Shown here: piece after piece, positions 1-7,391 of the stretch
How the letters are laid out: each line of letters starts with the position of its first letter
How positions within the stretch are numbered: the first letter of the stretch is position 1
NCBI RefSeq assembly: GCF_018437505.1
Contig: NZ_CP072467.1
Span: forward strand, 4,550,010-4,614,009
DNA from: Spiractinospora alimapuensis
Lineage (GTDB): Bacteria > Actinomycetota > Actinomycetes > Streptosporangiales > Streptosporangiaceae
Direction of reading: 5' to 3'
Length of the DNA: 64,000 bases
Notes under the pieces: model-generated
What the model was told of the DNA's origin: nothing
The model's database searches: none
What the model saw: only the letters and a program-made list of their open reading frames with translations
Made by a program: the position numbers and the translations under genes

Positions 1-234
1 GTTGATCAGCAGCGGGCTCTCGGCGCTCCTGGACCGCCGACCCCCGCCGCCCCCACTGCCGCTTGTCCCCATCTTCGCGACCGCGAGGTCGAGGTCGACG
101 TCGAGCCCGTGCACGCGCCCGTCGCCGGCGACCTGTCGGAGCGCCGCCGTGGCGCCCCCGGCGCACCCGCCGCACACGTAGGCGTCGTCCCCGCCTGCGT
201 CGCGTCCGCACAACTGGCAATTCACTGTCGGCAT
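1..234 (-). CDS. Small phage zinc-ribbon protein, 3' end outside the window
   Basis: The visible 78 codons start at ATG 234 and run off the left edge without a stop. Residues 6-9 (CQLC) and 21-24 (CGGC) form two CxxC knuckles typical of a zinc ribbon, followed by a stretch resembling the helical part of small actinophage zinc-finger proteins. A glycine/serine-rich linker then leads out of the window, so a further domain is likely. It is the last visible member of the leftward early operon. Function unknown; nucleic-acid binding is an inference from the zinc ribbon. Confidence 0.6.
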   Translation of the reverse strand, partial: MPTVNCQLCGRDAGGDDAYVCGGCAGGATAALRQVAGDGRVHGLDVDLDLAVAKMGTSGSGGGGGRRSRSAESPLLIN

Positions 235-307
235 CAGGACCCCCGAGTCGATGCAGTCAAGGTATGATGGCTGCGTACCTTCGGTTGGGGGGATTCCGGG
301 GGAGCGC

Positions 308-342
308 AGGCCCAGGTGGAGCACGACCGCCTGGGCCTTTTT
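308..342 (+). terminator. Hairpin with T-run (rightward terminator-like)
   Basis: AGGCCCAGG (308-316) pairs perfectly with CCTGGGCCT (330-338) across a 13-nt loop, followed by five Ts on the plus strand. That orientation would stop rightward transcripts, although the genes here run leftward. Confidence 0.45.
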
Positions 343-560
343 CATGTGCGGCCTTCCTCGGGGAGGTCTTCGCGGGCGGGCCACGGCGCCTGGCGCTTGG
401 GTGCGGGTGCGGTGCCGACGATGAGCCCTGTCAGGCCGGCGATGAGTCCGGTCAAGGCGTGGCGCCAGTCGCTGGCGTAGAGCGCGAAGACCAGGCCGGC
501 GGGGAGCGCCAGGCCGAGCACGGCGGCGACGCCGGTGCGTAGGTGGGTCACAGAGACCAC
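342..560 (-). CDS. Small two-helix phage membrane protein
   Basis: The 72-residue product has two hydrophobic segments (about residues 9-28 and 33-49) joined by a short polar turn, and a charged, proline-rich tail. Its start lies 13 bp inside the end of the upstream DUF6221 gene, as expected in this compact operon. Its size and topology resemble holins, but it sits among early genes and no lysin is nearby, so a holin role is not supported. A small membrane protein of unknown function is the safest reading. Confidence 0.55.
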   Translation of the reverse strand: MVSVTHLRTGVAAVLGLALPAGLVFALYASDWRHALTGLIAGLTGLIVGTAPAPKRQAPWPAREDLPEEGRT

Positions 561-1000
561 TCCTGTCGGTAGTCGGGGTGGTCCTGGTATCCGGCGGCGA
601 GGTGGCGCAGGATCCGGTCGCCGATGTAGGGCTCCTCGGCCGCATCCCTGTCCCCGACGCGCCTGTCGGTGTCAACCGACATGTCCAGGCCCGACGCCTC
701 AGCGGCGAGATCGATGATCTGCCGCTTGGCGGCGATCTCTCGGAGCACCCGCTCCGGGTCGTGGCGGGCGACGTGTTCCGCGAGGTGGCGGTGCCCCGAT
801 TGGCGGAGGAGGGTCCCGCCGAGTCGGTACCACTTGCTCCCGTCGGGGTGGTCTGGGTGGGGTGCGCCCACAGACCAGACCTCCTCTTCTGCGCTGCCGT
901 ACGCGGACCACTGCTCGTGTCGGGCCTGCGCGGCGGCGAGGTGTGCGGCCTGCTCGTCGTCGTCGAGGCGGGCGCGGAGGAACTCGACGATGTCGGTCAC
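548..1000 (-). CDS. DUF6221-type actinophage protein
   Basis: The 150-residue product begins TDIVEFLRARLDDDE and continues with AAQARHE and a region ending in YQDHPDYRQEW. This pattern is characteristic of the DUF6221 family, found in many actinophages and prophages. The start is set at GTG 1000 because the stop of the gene upstream overlaps it as GTGA, implying translational coupling. The helical N-terminus is rich in Asp, Glu and Ala. The biochemical role of the family is unknown to me. Confidence 0.75.
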   Translation of the reverse strand: MTDIVEFLRARLDDDEQAAHLAAAQARHEQWSAYGSAEEEVWSVGAPHPDHPDGSKWYRLGGTLLRQSGHRHLAEHVARHDPERVLREIAAKRQIIDLAAEASGLDMSVDTDRRVGDRDAAEEPYIGDRILRHLAAGYQDHPDYRQEWSL

Positions 1001-1212
1001 TGGGGCTCCTGGGTGGTGGGCCATGGGGTGGTGCCGTGTCGGTAGGGCGACCATGCGCATACGGCGCACAAGCCCACCCCGCCGATGACGTGGACCGCTC
1101 CGCTGGTCATGGCGTAGACCCATCCGACAGTGAGGGCGGGCCGGTCGCAGGCGGGGCATTGGTGGTCGTCGTCCATGCGGAGGGTCGGAGTCACCTCCTC
1201 GCTGCCGGTCAC
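997..1212 (-). CDS. Small phage protein with two CxxC motifs
   Basis: This 71-residue product carries a CPAC motif and, about 30 residues later, a CAVC motif, consistent with a zinc-binding fold; the segment between is hydrophobic. The start is taken as GTG 1212, which overlaps the stop of the upstream gene (GTGA); the downstream gene is joined in the same way. Function unknown. Confidence 0.6.
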   Translation of the reverse strand: MTGSEEVTPTLRMDDDHQCPACDRPALTVGWVYAMTSGAVHVIGGVGLCAVCAWSPYRHGTTPWPTTQEPQ

Positions 1213-1397
1213 TGGGTCTCCTGGGTCGGTGTCCATCGCATGGCGTCGGGGCCAATGCTGGGGTCGGGTCGGGTGCCGTCGAGCCGGGCGAGGATCTCGC
1301 CCGCGGCGTCGGGCTGTAGGGCGTGGCGTAGGGCTTCGCCGGCGGCGTCCGCGGTGACGCCGTACGCGCGGACGGCCTCCAAGTCGGGGTCGGTCAT
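1209..1397 (-). CDS. Small phage hypothetical protein
   Basis: This 62-residue, mostly helical, Ala- and Asp-rich product has no motif I recognise. The ATG at 1397 overlaps the upstream stop (ATGA), and its own stop overlaps the next start (GTGA). This coupling is the main evidence that it is a real gene. Confidence 0.55.
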   Translation of the reverse strand: MTDPDLEAVRAYGVTADAAGEALRHALQPDAAGEILARLDGTRPDPSIGPDAMRWTPTQETQ

Positions 1398-1729
1398 GGT
1401 GTCTCCTTGTCCTCTCTGGGCTTCTCAGCGAGCCGTTCCTGTCGGGCCTTCTCGTTGGCCGGCGTCCCGTCGCCGCGGGGGATGCCGATCCGGTCGCAGC
1501 AGCGGCCGCACCGGGGCTGGCGCGTCCGCGACGCGTACCCGGGCATGCGCCAGGGGGCCCGGAGCCCGCACGTGGCGCGGTGTGTCGGTCCGGGGTGCTC
1601 GCACAGCAGGTCGACCTGGGCGTCGTCGTCGGGGTCGGCGACGGCGCGGGGGACAGCGTGGAGCCGGCGCCAGGAGCCCGTCACCAGCCACCAGTAGTGG
1701 TGGTTCCGCGGCGTCGGGTAGGCGGTCAC
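1394..1729 (-). CDS. Phage hypothetical protein with cysteine clusters
   Basis: This 111-residue product starts at GTG 1729, coupled by GTGA overlap to the gene upstream. It has an aromatic N-terminal stretch (HHYWWLVTGSW), two spaced cysteines in the middle, and a CGRCC motif followed by a charged tail. The cysteine spacing suggests metal binding, but no named family is recognised. Confidence 0.55.
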   Translation of the reverse strand: MTAYPTPRNHHYWWLVTGSWRRLHAVPRAVADPDDDAQVDLLCEHPGPTHRATCGLRAPWRMPGYASRTRQPRCGRCCDRIGIPRGDGTPANEKARQERLAEKPREDKETP

Positions 1730-1938
1730 TGGTCGTCCTTGCCGTCGACGACGCGGATGGTGGGACACGGCCACGGGACGGCGTACTCTCCGGGGGTGCC
1801 GCACGAGGAGCAGGAGGGGGCGATGTCGCCGTAGCCGCCATCCGGGAGGTATCCCTGCCCCGGGACGGGCCGGTGGAGGTCGCGGACGCGGTCGAGCTGG
1901 TCCACGCGGATCGCGGCCAGGTCGATGGGGTCACTCAT
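1726..1938 (-). CDS. Small actinophage zinc-knuckle protein
   Basis: The 70-residue product contains AIRVDQLDRVRDLHRPV, then CSSC and a later cysteine in PWPCPT. This layout recurs in small early proteins of actinophages. ATG 1938 follows a good ribosome-binding site (GAAAGGA, about 9 nt upstream). Its start overlaps the end of the 29-codon gene upstream, and its stop overlaps the next GTG. Function unknown. Confidence 0.6.
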   Translation of the reverse strand: MSDPIDLAAIRVDQLDRVRDLHRPVPGQGYLPDGGYGDIAPSCSSCGTPGEYAVPWPCPTIRVVDGKDDQ

Positions 1939-2020
1939 GAGTGGTGTCCTTTCCGAGGATCGTGGCGGCGGTCTCGACCGCGGCACGTCGTAGGAGGTCG
2001 GCCGGGGACAGCTCTGGCAT
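1931..2020 (-). CDS. 29-residue phage microprotein
   Basis: The product starts MPELSPADLLRRAAVETA and ends at a TGA that overlaps the next gene's start. ATG 2020 follows AAGGA at a good distance. The PADLLRRAA pattern is common at the start of small helical proteins of Streptomyces phages, usually in longer versions. This copy could be a shortened relative. Confidence 0.5.
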   Translation of the reverse strand: MPELSPADLLRRAAVETAATILGKDTTHE

Positions 2021-2029
2021 CGGTGTTCC

Positions 2030-2227
2030 TTAGGGTTCGCGGGTGTCGAGGACGACAGCGTCGCCGGCGGGGTCGGGTTCGCCGTCTTCGTTCTGGCGCT
2101 CCGTGTCACCGGTGAGCTCCTGGTAGGCGTCGTAGCCGACTTCCACCAGGAGCACTTGGCAGTGCGCCGCTGTGGGGTCTTCCTCGATCAGCCGGTCGGC
2201 GAGGTCGCGTAGTTCGGCGAGGGTCAT
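2030..2227 (-). CDS. Small acidic phage protein
   Basis: This 65-residue product begins MTLAELRDLADRLIEEDP, a helical start followed by a short beta-like segment (CQVLLVEVGYDAY) and an acidic tail. A GAGGAG-like ribosome-binding site precedes ATG 2227. It lies directly downstream of ssb. No family is recognised. Confidence 0.55.
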   Translation of the reverse strand: MTLAELRDLADRLIEEDPTAAHCQVLLVEVGYDAYQELTGDTERQNEDGEPDPAGDAVVLDTREP

Positions 2228-2237
2228 TTGGTTCTCC

Positions 2238-2714
2238 TCAGAACGGGGGTTCGGCGTTCGGTTCGGCAGACGGCGCGCTGCCCCATGGGTCGTTCGCGGG
2301 TGGTCCGGCGTTGCCCTGCGGGCGGCCCCCCTGCCCCTGGCCTCCGGGGCGGGAGGTCTTGGTGACGCTGGCGGTCGCGCTCCGGAGCGAGGGGCCGACG
2401 TCGTCGACCTCGACCTCGTACACGGTGCGCTTCTCACCCTGCTGGGTCTCATACGAGCGTTGCCGTAGCCGGCCCTGCACGATGACGCGCATGCCGCGCT
2501 GGAGGGTCTCGGCGACGTTCTCCGCCGCCTGGCGCCACACGTTGCAGGTCAGGAACAGCGCCTCGCCGTCCTTCCACTCACCCGACTGGCGGTCGTAGAA
2601 GCGCGGCGTCGAGGCCACCCGGAACCGCGCCACCGCGGCGCCGTTCTGGGTGAAACGCAACTCGGGGTTGTCGACGAGGTTGCCGACGAGGGTCAACGGG
2701 GTGTCGCCTGCCAT
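2238..2714 (-). CDS. ssb: Single-stranded DNA-binding protein (phage copy)
   Basis: This 158-residue SSB coats single-stranded DNA during phage replication and recombination. The N-terminal OB fold (about residues 1-108) shows the family start [17 protein letters not shown], the [12 protein letters not shown] loop, the [15 protein letters not shown] helix and the RLRQRSYE strand. A glycine/glutamine-rich linker follows, and the acidic C-terminus ends EPPF, close to the DDIPF-like tip that recruits partner proteins. It lies just downstream of the helicase-loader gene. The host keeps its own ssb elsewhere, so this is the prophage paralogue. Confidence 0.93.
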   Translation of the reverse strand: MAGDTPLTLVGNLVDNPELRFTQNGAAVARFRVASTPRFYDRQSGEWKDGEALFLTCNVWRQAAENVAETLQRGMRVIVQGRLRQRSYETQQGEKRTVYEVEVDDVGPSLRSATASVTKTSRPGGQGQGGRPQGNAGPPANDPWGSAPSAEPNAEPPF

Positions 2715-2728
2715 GGGGTTGTCCTGTT

Positions 2729-3415
2729 CTAGCTCATCCGGCGGTCGGTGCCGGTGATGTGGATGCGGGTGGTCATGCCGATGACGCGGGAGGCGACGCG
2801 GTCGCCGACCATGTCGGGGAGGTCGGCCGGGGAACGGTTGGTGGTGATCAGCGTCGGCCGCTGGTGGTTGTACCTCGCGTTGATGAGCCGGTACAGGGTC
2901 TCCTCGGTCCACGCGGACTCGCGTGCGGTGCCGAGGTCATCCAGGAGCAGCAGCGGGCTGGTCGTGGCCCGCCGCATCACACGCTCCCGGTCGGTGGCGT
3001 CGCCGGCGCCTGGGCGTAGTGCTGCGTAGAGGTCGGGCATGGTCCAGGCGGTGAAGGAGAACCGGGTCGGGCCGGCGAGGGCCACGTGCCTTGCGGCGGC
3101 GTAGGCGAGGTGGGTTTTCCCGCTGCCGGTGCCGCCCCACAGCAGGAGCGACGTCGCGGTGTCCGGGGTGGTGGCGACCTGGTCGGCCCACGCGGCGACC
3201 GCCGGGTGGTCGCACTCCACGCCGCGGTACCGAGGCGGCGCGGCGGCGTCGAACCGACTCAAGGCCGCCTGCACGCGCTGGCGCCGGTGGTACGCCGGGT
3301 GCCCCGGCTCGTCCGGCGACGGCCCATCGTCAACTGGTCCCGGCGTGGTGTCTTCGCCGCGCTCGGCGATGATTCGGGCGAGCCGGTCTAGGAGGTCGGT
3401 GTCGGAGCGGGTCAT
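2729..3415 (-). CDS. DnaC/IstB-like ATPase (replicative helicase loader)
   Basis: This 228-residue AAA+ ATPase has Walker A GGTGSGKT at about residues 94-101 and Walker B LLLLDDLG near 155-161. A sensor-1-like TTNR and a [10 protein letters not shown] box follow. These are the hallmarks of DnaC/DnaI-type loaders, which place the hexameric helicase on DNA. It overlaps the upstream initiator gene by 4 bp (ATGA), the usual initiator-loader pairing in phages. An IstB role is unlikely without a transposase gene. Confidence 0.85.
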   Translation of the reverse strand: MTRSDTDLLDRLARIIAERGEDTTPGPVDDGPSPDEPGHPAYHRRQRVQAALSRFDAAAPPRYRGVECDHPAVAAWADQVATTPDTATSLLLWGGTGSGKTHLAYAAARHVALAGPTRFSFTAWTMPDLYAALRPGAGDATDRERVMRRATTSPLLLLDDLGTARESAWTEETLYRLINARYNHQRPTLITTNRSPADLPDMVGDRVASRVIGMTTRIHITGTDRRMS

Positions 3416-4371
3416 GCGTCACCTGCTTGCGGCCACGGGTCTGGGTTCGGTCCGTAGTCCGCGTTCCGATAGGGCTGGTGGCCCGAGGCGCCGACGGCGC
3501 GCTGGTGGGGCTGTTGCCACTCGGCGGCCTTGCGGATCCAGTTGCGCCAGCCGGCTTCCCAGTCCTTGAGGGCGCGGCCTTTGGAGTGCGCGTGGTCGAT
3601 GAACGCCGCGGTCTCGCGGTCGACGTCGACGCCGGGCGCGTTGGCGGTTGCCCAGTCGCGCATCAGGGTGGTCGCGGCGAAGTCCGGGGGGATGCGGCGC
3701 GCGCGCCGCGTGGGCGCGTTAGCGCCCCCATTCCCTGTTCCTTTCCCTGTTCCCTGTTCCCTGTTCCGGCACTGAATCGTCAGTGAGTCCTCAATGAGTG
3801 CTCCGTGAGTGCCGTTTCCGCTGGTGAAGAGGGGAACGACGGTGCTGTCGGCGGGTTCGGCGACCGCGGTCGCGTTGTCGTCGCCACGCGTGCTCGATCC
3901 GGGCATTTCGGGCGCGTGTTGGGGGGCGCGTGAGCCTTCATCCGCCCCCGCTTGAGGACCGTGTGAGTCCTCACTGACGCCTCCGTGAGGACTCACTGAA
4001 TCGTCAGTGAGCCGCCCGCCCGGTGGCGGTGGGTCGGCTTCACCGGGCGCCGGCAAGCGCGACGGTGTCGGCCGGTTGATTCGCTGGTGCTCCTCCCAGG
4101 CCGCGACCGCCAGCACCGGCCGCCCCCCGGCGCGGTACCGGCGGATCAGCCCCGCGGCGGCCAGCGCCTGGAGGTCGCCCTCGACATCAGCCGCGGTCCG
4201 GTCGTCCAGCGGCCACACGGCCGCCTTCACCAACCGGGAGTCGTCGACGGCGCGGCCCTCGTCGTCGACGTGGGTCCACAGCCCGATGAACGTCAGGCGC
4301 GCCTCGACTGTGAGGTCGGCAATGGTCAGGCTGGTGAAGAATTCCGGCTTCACCGTCCGGATCCTCGCCAT
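3412..4371 (-). CDS. Phage replication initiator (DnaD-like/replisome organiser type)
   Basis: This 319-residue product starts MARIRTVKPEFFTSLTIADL. This is the conserved opening of actinophage replication proteins, which carry a winged-helix domain (about residues 1-90) followed by a disordered linker and a C-terminal helical domain (about 225-285, with WATANAP and WIRKAAEWQ). The long middle is low complexity. The gene itself contains clustered repeats at 3731-4011 that look like an origin. The product probably binds them and recruits the loader encoded just downstream. ATG 4371 is chosen because family members start there. Confidence 0.8.
   Translation of the reverse strand: MARIRTVKPEFFTSLTIADLTVEARLTFIGLWTHVDDEGRAVDDSRLVKAAVWPLDDRTAADVEGDLQALAAAGLIRRYRAGGRPVLAVAAWEEHQRINRPTPSRLPAPGEADPPPPGGRLTDDSVSPHGGVSEDSHGPQAGADEGSRAPQHAPEMPGSSTRGDDNATAVAEPADSTVVPLFTSGNGTHGALIEDSLTIQCRNREQGTGKGTGNGGANAPTRRARRIPPDFAATTLMRDWATANAPGVDVDRETAAFIDHAHSKGRALKDWEAGWRNWIRKAAEWQQPHQRAVGASGHQPYRNADYGPNPDPWPQAGDA
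3731..4011. repeat. Iteron-like repeat clusters inside the initiator gene (candidate phage origin)
   Basis: CACTGAATCGTCAGTGAG occurs exactly at 3770-3787 and again at 3994-4011. Each copy is a dyad (CACTGA, 4 nt, TCAGTG). GTGAGTCCTCA follows at 3783-3793 and recurs at 3963-3973, CTCCGTGAG at 3801-3809 and 3981-3989, and GAGGACTCACTGA at 3987-3999. A pyrimidine-rich array of TTCCCTG units lies beside them at 3731-3767. Origins inside the initiator gene are common in phages; function here is inferred. Confidence 0.55.
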
Positions 4372-4435
4372 GGTCCCCCCTGCTATGAGTCGGTGGCCGC
4401 CCCGGCCCCTCGCGCGGGGCGGCCTGGGTGAGTGG

Positions 4436-4951
4436 TCAGTTGGCGGTCGGCGCCAGCGCCGTGACGTCGATCCGCGCCCCGGGCCGGGCGAGCGCCCCGG
4501 AGAGCGCCGTCCCGTCGCCGACGTCCGGGTACGTCTTCGCGGCCGACAGGGCGACGACGCGCGAGTCGTCGACCAGGGCGCCGCCCTCGGCGAGGGCATC
4601 GAGGATCGCGCGACAGTGCTTGTCCAGGTCGCCCGCGGAACGCCTGAGCGGCCATGCGCGCGTGACTGTTCTCGGCCGCGCCACCGTGACGACCAGGCGG
4701 ACCGCCACCGGCCCGTCGTGCGGCCAGACGCCGGCCGGTTCACCGAGGTGTCGCCGCTCCTGGATCACGCGCCGAACCTCGGCGGCGACCAGGTGGCGCC
4801 ACGTCCGCAGCTTCGGCGAGTCGGCGACCAGCCGGCCGCCTCCTATATGGCGGAGGCTGCCTTGCGGGGCCGGCGCGCCGTACGCGGTCACAGCGAGCGC
4901 GGGGATGGGGCCGCCCCCGGTGGGGGCGGCCGTGGCGTGGGTGGTGGTCAT
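4436..4951 (-). CDS. rusA: RusA-family Holliday junction resolvase
   Basis: This 171-residue product is a RusA-type endonuclease, which cuts four-way junctions during phage recombination. The key motif DLDKHCRAILDAL (about residues 110-122) followed by LVDDSRVV and AAKTY provides the clustered aspartates and lysine of the active site. An N-terminal beta region (AVTAYGAPAPQGS) matches the family start. It overlaps the recT gene upstream by 4 bp, giving a RecT-YqaJ-RusA recombination cassette. Confidence 0.87.
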   Translation of the reverse strand: MTTTHATAAPTGGGPIPALAVTAYGAPAPQGSLRHIGGGRLVADSPKLRTWRHLVAAEVRRVIQERRHLGEPAGVWPHDGPVAVRLVVTVARPRTVTRAWPLRRSAGDLDKHCRAILDALAEGGALVDDSRVVALSAAKTYPDVGDGTALSGALARPGARIDVTALAPTAN

Positions 4952-5796
4952 TCCGCACCTGCTGCGAACGCGGACTCGGTCGGGGTCGGTTCGGCGCTCG
5001 TCGCCGGGTCGACCAGCTCGGCGTCGTACACCTCGCCTGTGTCTTCATCCACGGCGGGCGAGCCGCTGGAGGAGGGTGCTTGGTGTTGTTCGTTGGCGAC
5101 GTCCTGGGCGGCGCGGAGCTGCTCACGCCGGTATTCACTGGAGGTGGGGATCCATTTGGCGAGCTGTCGGACAGCGGACTTGAGCCACATCGATTCCTCC
5201 CAGCGCTGCCACGGGGAGTACTGCGAGTCGGCACCATCGGATTGGGCTCGGATCTTGGCGATGTGTGCCCGGTTGAGCACGATCACCTTGCTGACGGCGC
5301 CGTCCTTCATGACGGCGTAGGCGTAGACCAGGCGCATTCGGCCGCGATCTTCGGTGTCCCAGTCGATCTCGTGCACTGGTCGGTCGTGGCGGCCCGGCGC
5401 GTAGTCGAACCTGTCGGCCTCGTGGACGATCTCGGCGACAACGGAGGAGATCGCCCCGGCGCGGTGCATCAGCTCGACTAGCCCTTGCCAGCCAGTGATG
5501 CCCTGGACTTCGAGCTGGCCTTTGCGCTTGCGTGGGGTGAGGTAGTACTCGGCGGTGCCCGGGGTGAGTCCTTGTTGGGCGGCCTCCATCAGCGCGGTCA
5601 TCAGCGCGCCGGGGTTGTTGGCGGCGGCCTGGGCGAGTTTCGGGTCGCGGCGCAGTACACCTTGAGCGAGCCGGACCCACTGGGCGGGCTTGACGTGGGT
5701 CGGCATGACCTGGGTGAGGTCAGCGCGGTACTGCTCGACCATGGCGCCAGGGCCGGATTCGCGCTTGGCCACAGCGTTCGTGATGGTCTCGGTCAT
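4948..5796 (-). CDS. recT: RecT-family single-strand annealing protein
   Basis: This 282-residue product anneals complementary single strands produced by the partner nuclease. Recognisable RecT blocks include the Q-rich QQGLTPGTAEYYL region, QGITGWQGLVELMHRAG (about residues 98-114) and the YSPWQRWEESMWLKSAVRQLAKW block (about 190-212). An acidic, proline-rich tail follows. Its ATG overlaps the end of the YqaJ gene region (ATGA), and its stop overlaps rusA. Confidence 0.93.
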   Translation of the reverse strand: MTETITNAVAKRESGPGAMVEQYRADLTQVMPTHVKPAQWVRLAQGVLRRDPKLAQAAANNPGALMTALMEAAQQGLTPGTAEYYLTPRKRKGQLEVQGITGWQGLVELMHRAGAISSVVAEIVHEADRFDYAPGRHDRPVHEIDWDTEDRGRMRLVYAYAVMKDGAVSKVIVLNRAHIAKIRAQSDGADSQYSPWQRWEESMWLKSAVRQLAKWIPTSSEYRREQLRAAQDVANEQHQAPSSSGSPAVDEDTGEVYDAELVDPATSAEPTPTESAFAAGAE

Positions 5797-6722
5797 CGGG
5801 GCTCCTTGGCGCGTGCGGGCATGAGGGACTTCGTGGTGCCGTCGTCGCGGACGACACGGGTGGCGACCGGGGCGCCGAGGCAGACGGCACGCCGGCCAGT
5901 GCCGATCAGGTCGAGGATCGTCGACGTGGCGCGCCTCTTCTCGGCCTCTGCGTTCTTCGCGGCGGCCAGAGCTTCCCGGTACTCGTCGGCGACGAAGCCG
6001 GGAACGTCAACCTCGACGTCGTCCACGCCGTCGGGCAGTGTCTTGACGACCTGGTACGTGGCCGTGGCGCCGTCGATCGGCGGACGGGACCCCGGACGGT
6101 CCGGTCCGGGGAGGCTGGCGATGAAGTCGGTAGCGGCCCGCCGCATCAGCGCGATCTCTTCCTCGGCACCGTCACGCGTGATCACGTACTCGCGGTAGTC
6201 GCTCCCGGCGACGAGAACGGCTACGTGGGCCGTGTCGAGGTCGAGGACATCCAGGTACCACAGCACCTGGCACCGGTAGTAGACCGGGATCTGGGCCGTT
6301 CCCGGCTCGCCCCACCCGGTGTCGTCGCGGGCGGTCTTGATCTCCAGCACCGCGCGCGCCTTGCGGCCGTGACGCGTGTAGATCAGCCGGTCCGGGCTCG
6401 CGAGCCGGTCGCTGGCGACCGCGTCGCCGAGTGCCCACACGCCACCCGCACCGACCCGAAGTTCGGGGTGGGCGTCGGCGAACGCGGCGGCGATCGCGGG
6501 CTCCAGGCGGCGCCCCCAGTCCATCTGGGGGTTCTCCGGCTGCTCGCCGGCGAGCCCCGCCTTGCGATGCCACAGAGAGAACGCACTCTCCCACGGGGAC
6601 AAGCCGAGGATCGCCGCTACGTCGCTACCGCCCACGCGCCGCGCGCGCTGGGCGAAGAACGCCGCGGATCCCGGAGTCCGGGGCGGCAGCGCAACCAAGT
6701 CGACGCGGCTACTCATCTTCAT
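5793..6722 (-). CDS. YqaJ/lambda-type exonuclease
   Basis: This 309-residue nuclease resects double-strand ends for RecT. It shows the YqaJ signature RRVGGSDVAAILGLSPW (about residues 27-44), then SPDRLI with the metal-binding aspartate (about 109), EIKTA (Glu-x-Lys, about 126-130) and a following Gln-containing segment (YYRCQVLWYL). The C-terminal helix is charged. ATG 6722 is used; ATG 6716 is a nearby alternative. Both lie inside the 3' end of the 34-codon gene upstream, so translation is probably coupled. Confidence 0.9.
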   Translation of the reverse strand: MKMSSRVDLVALPPRTPGSAAFFAQRARRVGGSDVAAILGLSPWESAFSLWHRKAGLAGEQPENPQMDWGRRLEPAIAAAFADAHPELRVGAGGVWALGDAVASDRLASPDRLIYTRHGRKARAVLEIKTARDDTGWGEPGTAQIPVYYRCQVLWYLDVLDLDTAHVAVLVAGSDYREYVITRDGAEEEIALMRRAATDFIASLPGPDRPGSRPPIDGATATYQVVKTLPDGVDDVEVDVPGFVADEYREALAAAKNAEAEKRRATSTILDLIGTGRRAVCLGAPVATRVVRDDGTTKSLMPARAKEPR

Positions 6723-6813
6723 CCGCGACCACCGCGCCGCCGCCCTGGCCCTCGTCGGCGTCCTCCTGGTCGAAGGCGTCGCCGAGCTGAGCGGCGAGCT
6801 CTTTCATATCCAT
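6709..6813 (-). CDS. 34-residue acidic microprotein
   Basis: The frame encodes MDMKELAAQLGDAFDQED and then a Gly/Asp/Glu-rich tail. It has an excellent ribosome-binding site (AGGAGG, 5 nt before ATG 6813), and its stop lies inside the yqaJ-like gene start. The strong start signal and coupled layout argue that it is translated. Function unknown. Confidence 0.55.
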   Translation of the reverse strand: MDMKELAAQLGDAFDQEDADEGQGGGAVVADEDE

Positions 6814-6864
6814 TGGTCCTCCTGGGGGTGGCCCGCCCCGCGAGGGGGCGGGCCGTGGGTGTGG

Positions 6865-7275
6865 TCAGGCGGGCCGCTTCCAGGCGTGGTAGCGGGCGCG
6901 GGCTGCGGCTGCCTCGGCCGCCCGGCAGTCGGCGCAGGGCTTCTCGCCGCGCCTGCGGTGGCGCCGGTATGCGGAGGTGGTGCCGCACGGGACGAGACCG
7001 CTCCTGGCCCTGGTGCGTGGCTCGGGTCGTGGCTGCTGGGGCGGCCCGGCCGCGCGCCACATGACACCGCCGGCGACCGTGCCGGCCGGGCGGGCGTCGC
7101 CGGCCCACGCCCGGCACGCGGCCAGGAGCGGGCAGCCGAGGCAGAGCCGGGCGGCCTCGATCGCGTCCGGGGCGTGGATGGACTGCGCGCGCGTCCACAG
7201 GTCGGGGTCGGGGTGAACGGCGCACACGGAGGCGGCCTCGGTGATCCACCCGGGCGCGGTCGGACCTGGCGTCAC
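6865..7275 (-). CDS. WhiB-family iron-sulfur regulator (phage-encoded)
   Basis: The 136-residue product has the four-cysteine WhiB signature: one Cys in SVCAVHPDPDLWT, then CLGC and a fourth in LLAACRAWA. A glycine turn (GTVAGGVMWR) and a basic segment follow. WhiB-like proteins bind a 4Fe-4S cluster and partner with sigma factors; phage copies can interfere with host transcription. An unusual C-terminal extension ends in a second, shorter motif CADC with flanking basic residues. GTG 7275 is chosen because it overlaps the upstream stop (GTGA). Confidence 0.8.
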   Translation of the reverse strand: MTPGPTAPGWITEAASVCAVHPDPDLWTRAQSIHAPDAIEAARLCLGCPLLAACRAWAGDARPAGTVAGGVMWRAAGPPQQPRPEPRTRARSGLVPCGTTSAYRRHRRRGEKPCADCRAAEAAAARARYHAWKRPA

Positions 7276-7391
7276 CACCACGACCACCCCCCGCCGGCGT
7301 TCGTGGCGGCCCGGAGCTGCCACGCGACGTGACCAGCGGCCACGACGAGGAGCCCGGAGGCGATCTCGGCGAGCACGAAGAGAGCGATCAT
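7272..7391 (-). CDS. 39-residue single-helix membrane peptide
   Basis: The product starts MIALFVLAEIASGLLVVAAG, an almost uninterrupted transmembrane helix, and ends GGGWSWW. The start overlaps the stop of the upstream membrane gene (ATGA) and its stop overlaps the whiB-like GTG. The coupling supports expression; function unknown. Confidence 0.5.
   Translation of the reverse strand: MIALFVLAEIASGLLVVAAGHVAWQLRAATNAGGGWSWW

Noticed and set aside
342-560. Holin
   Set aside because: Two-helix topology fits, but no endolysin or late genes are near and it is in the early operon.
862-2115. Long open frame on the plus strand
   Set aside because: Arg/Ala/Gly-rich shadow of five coupled phage genes on the other strand.
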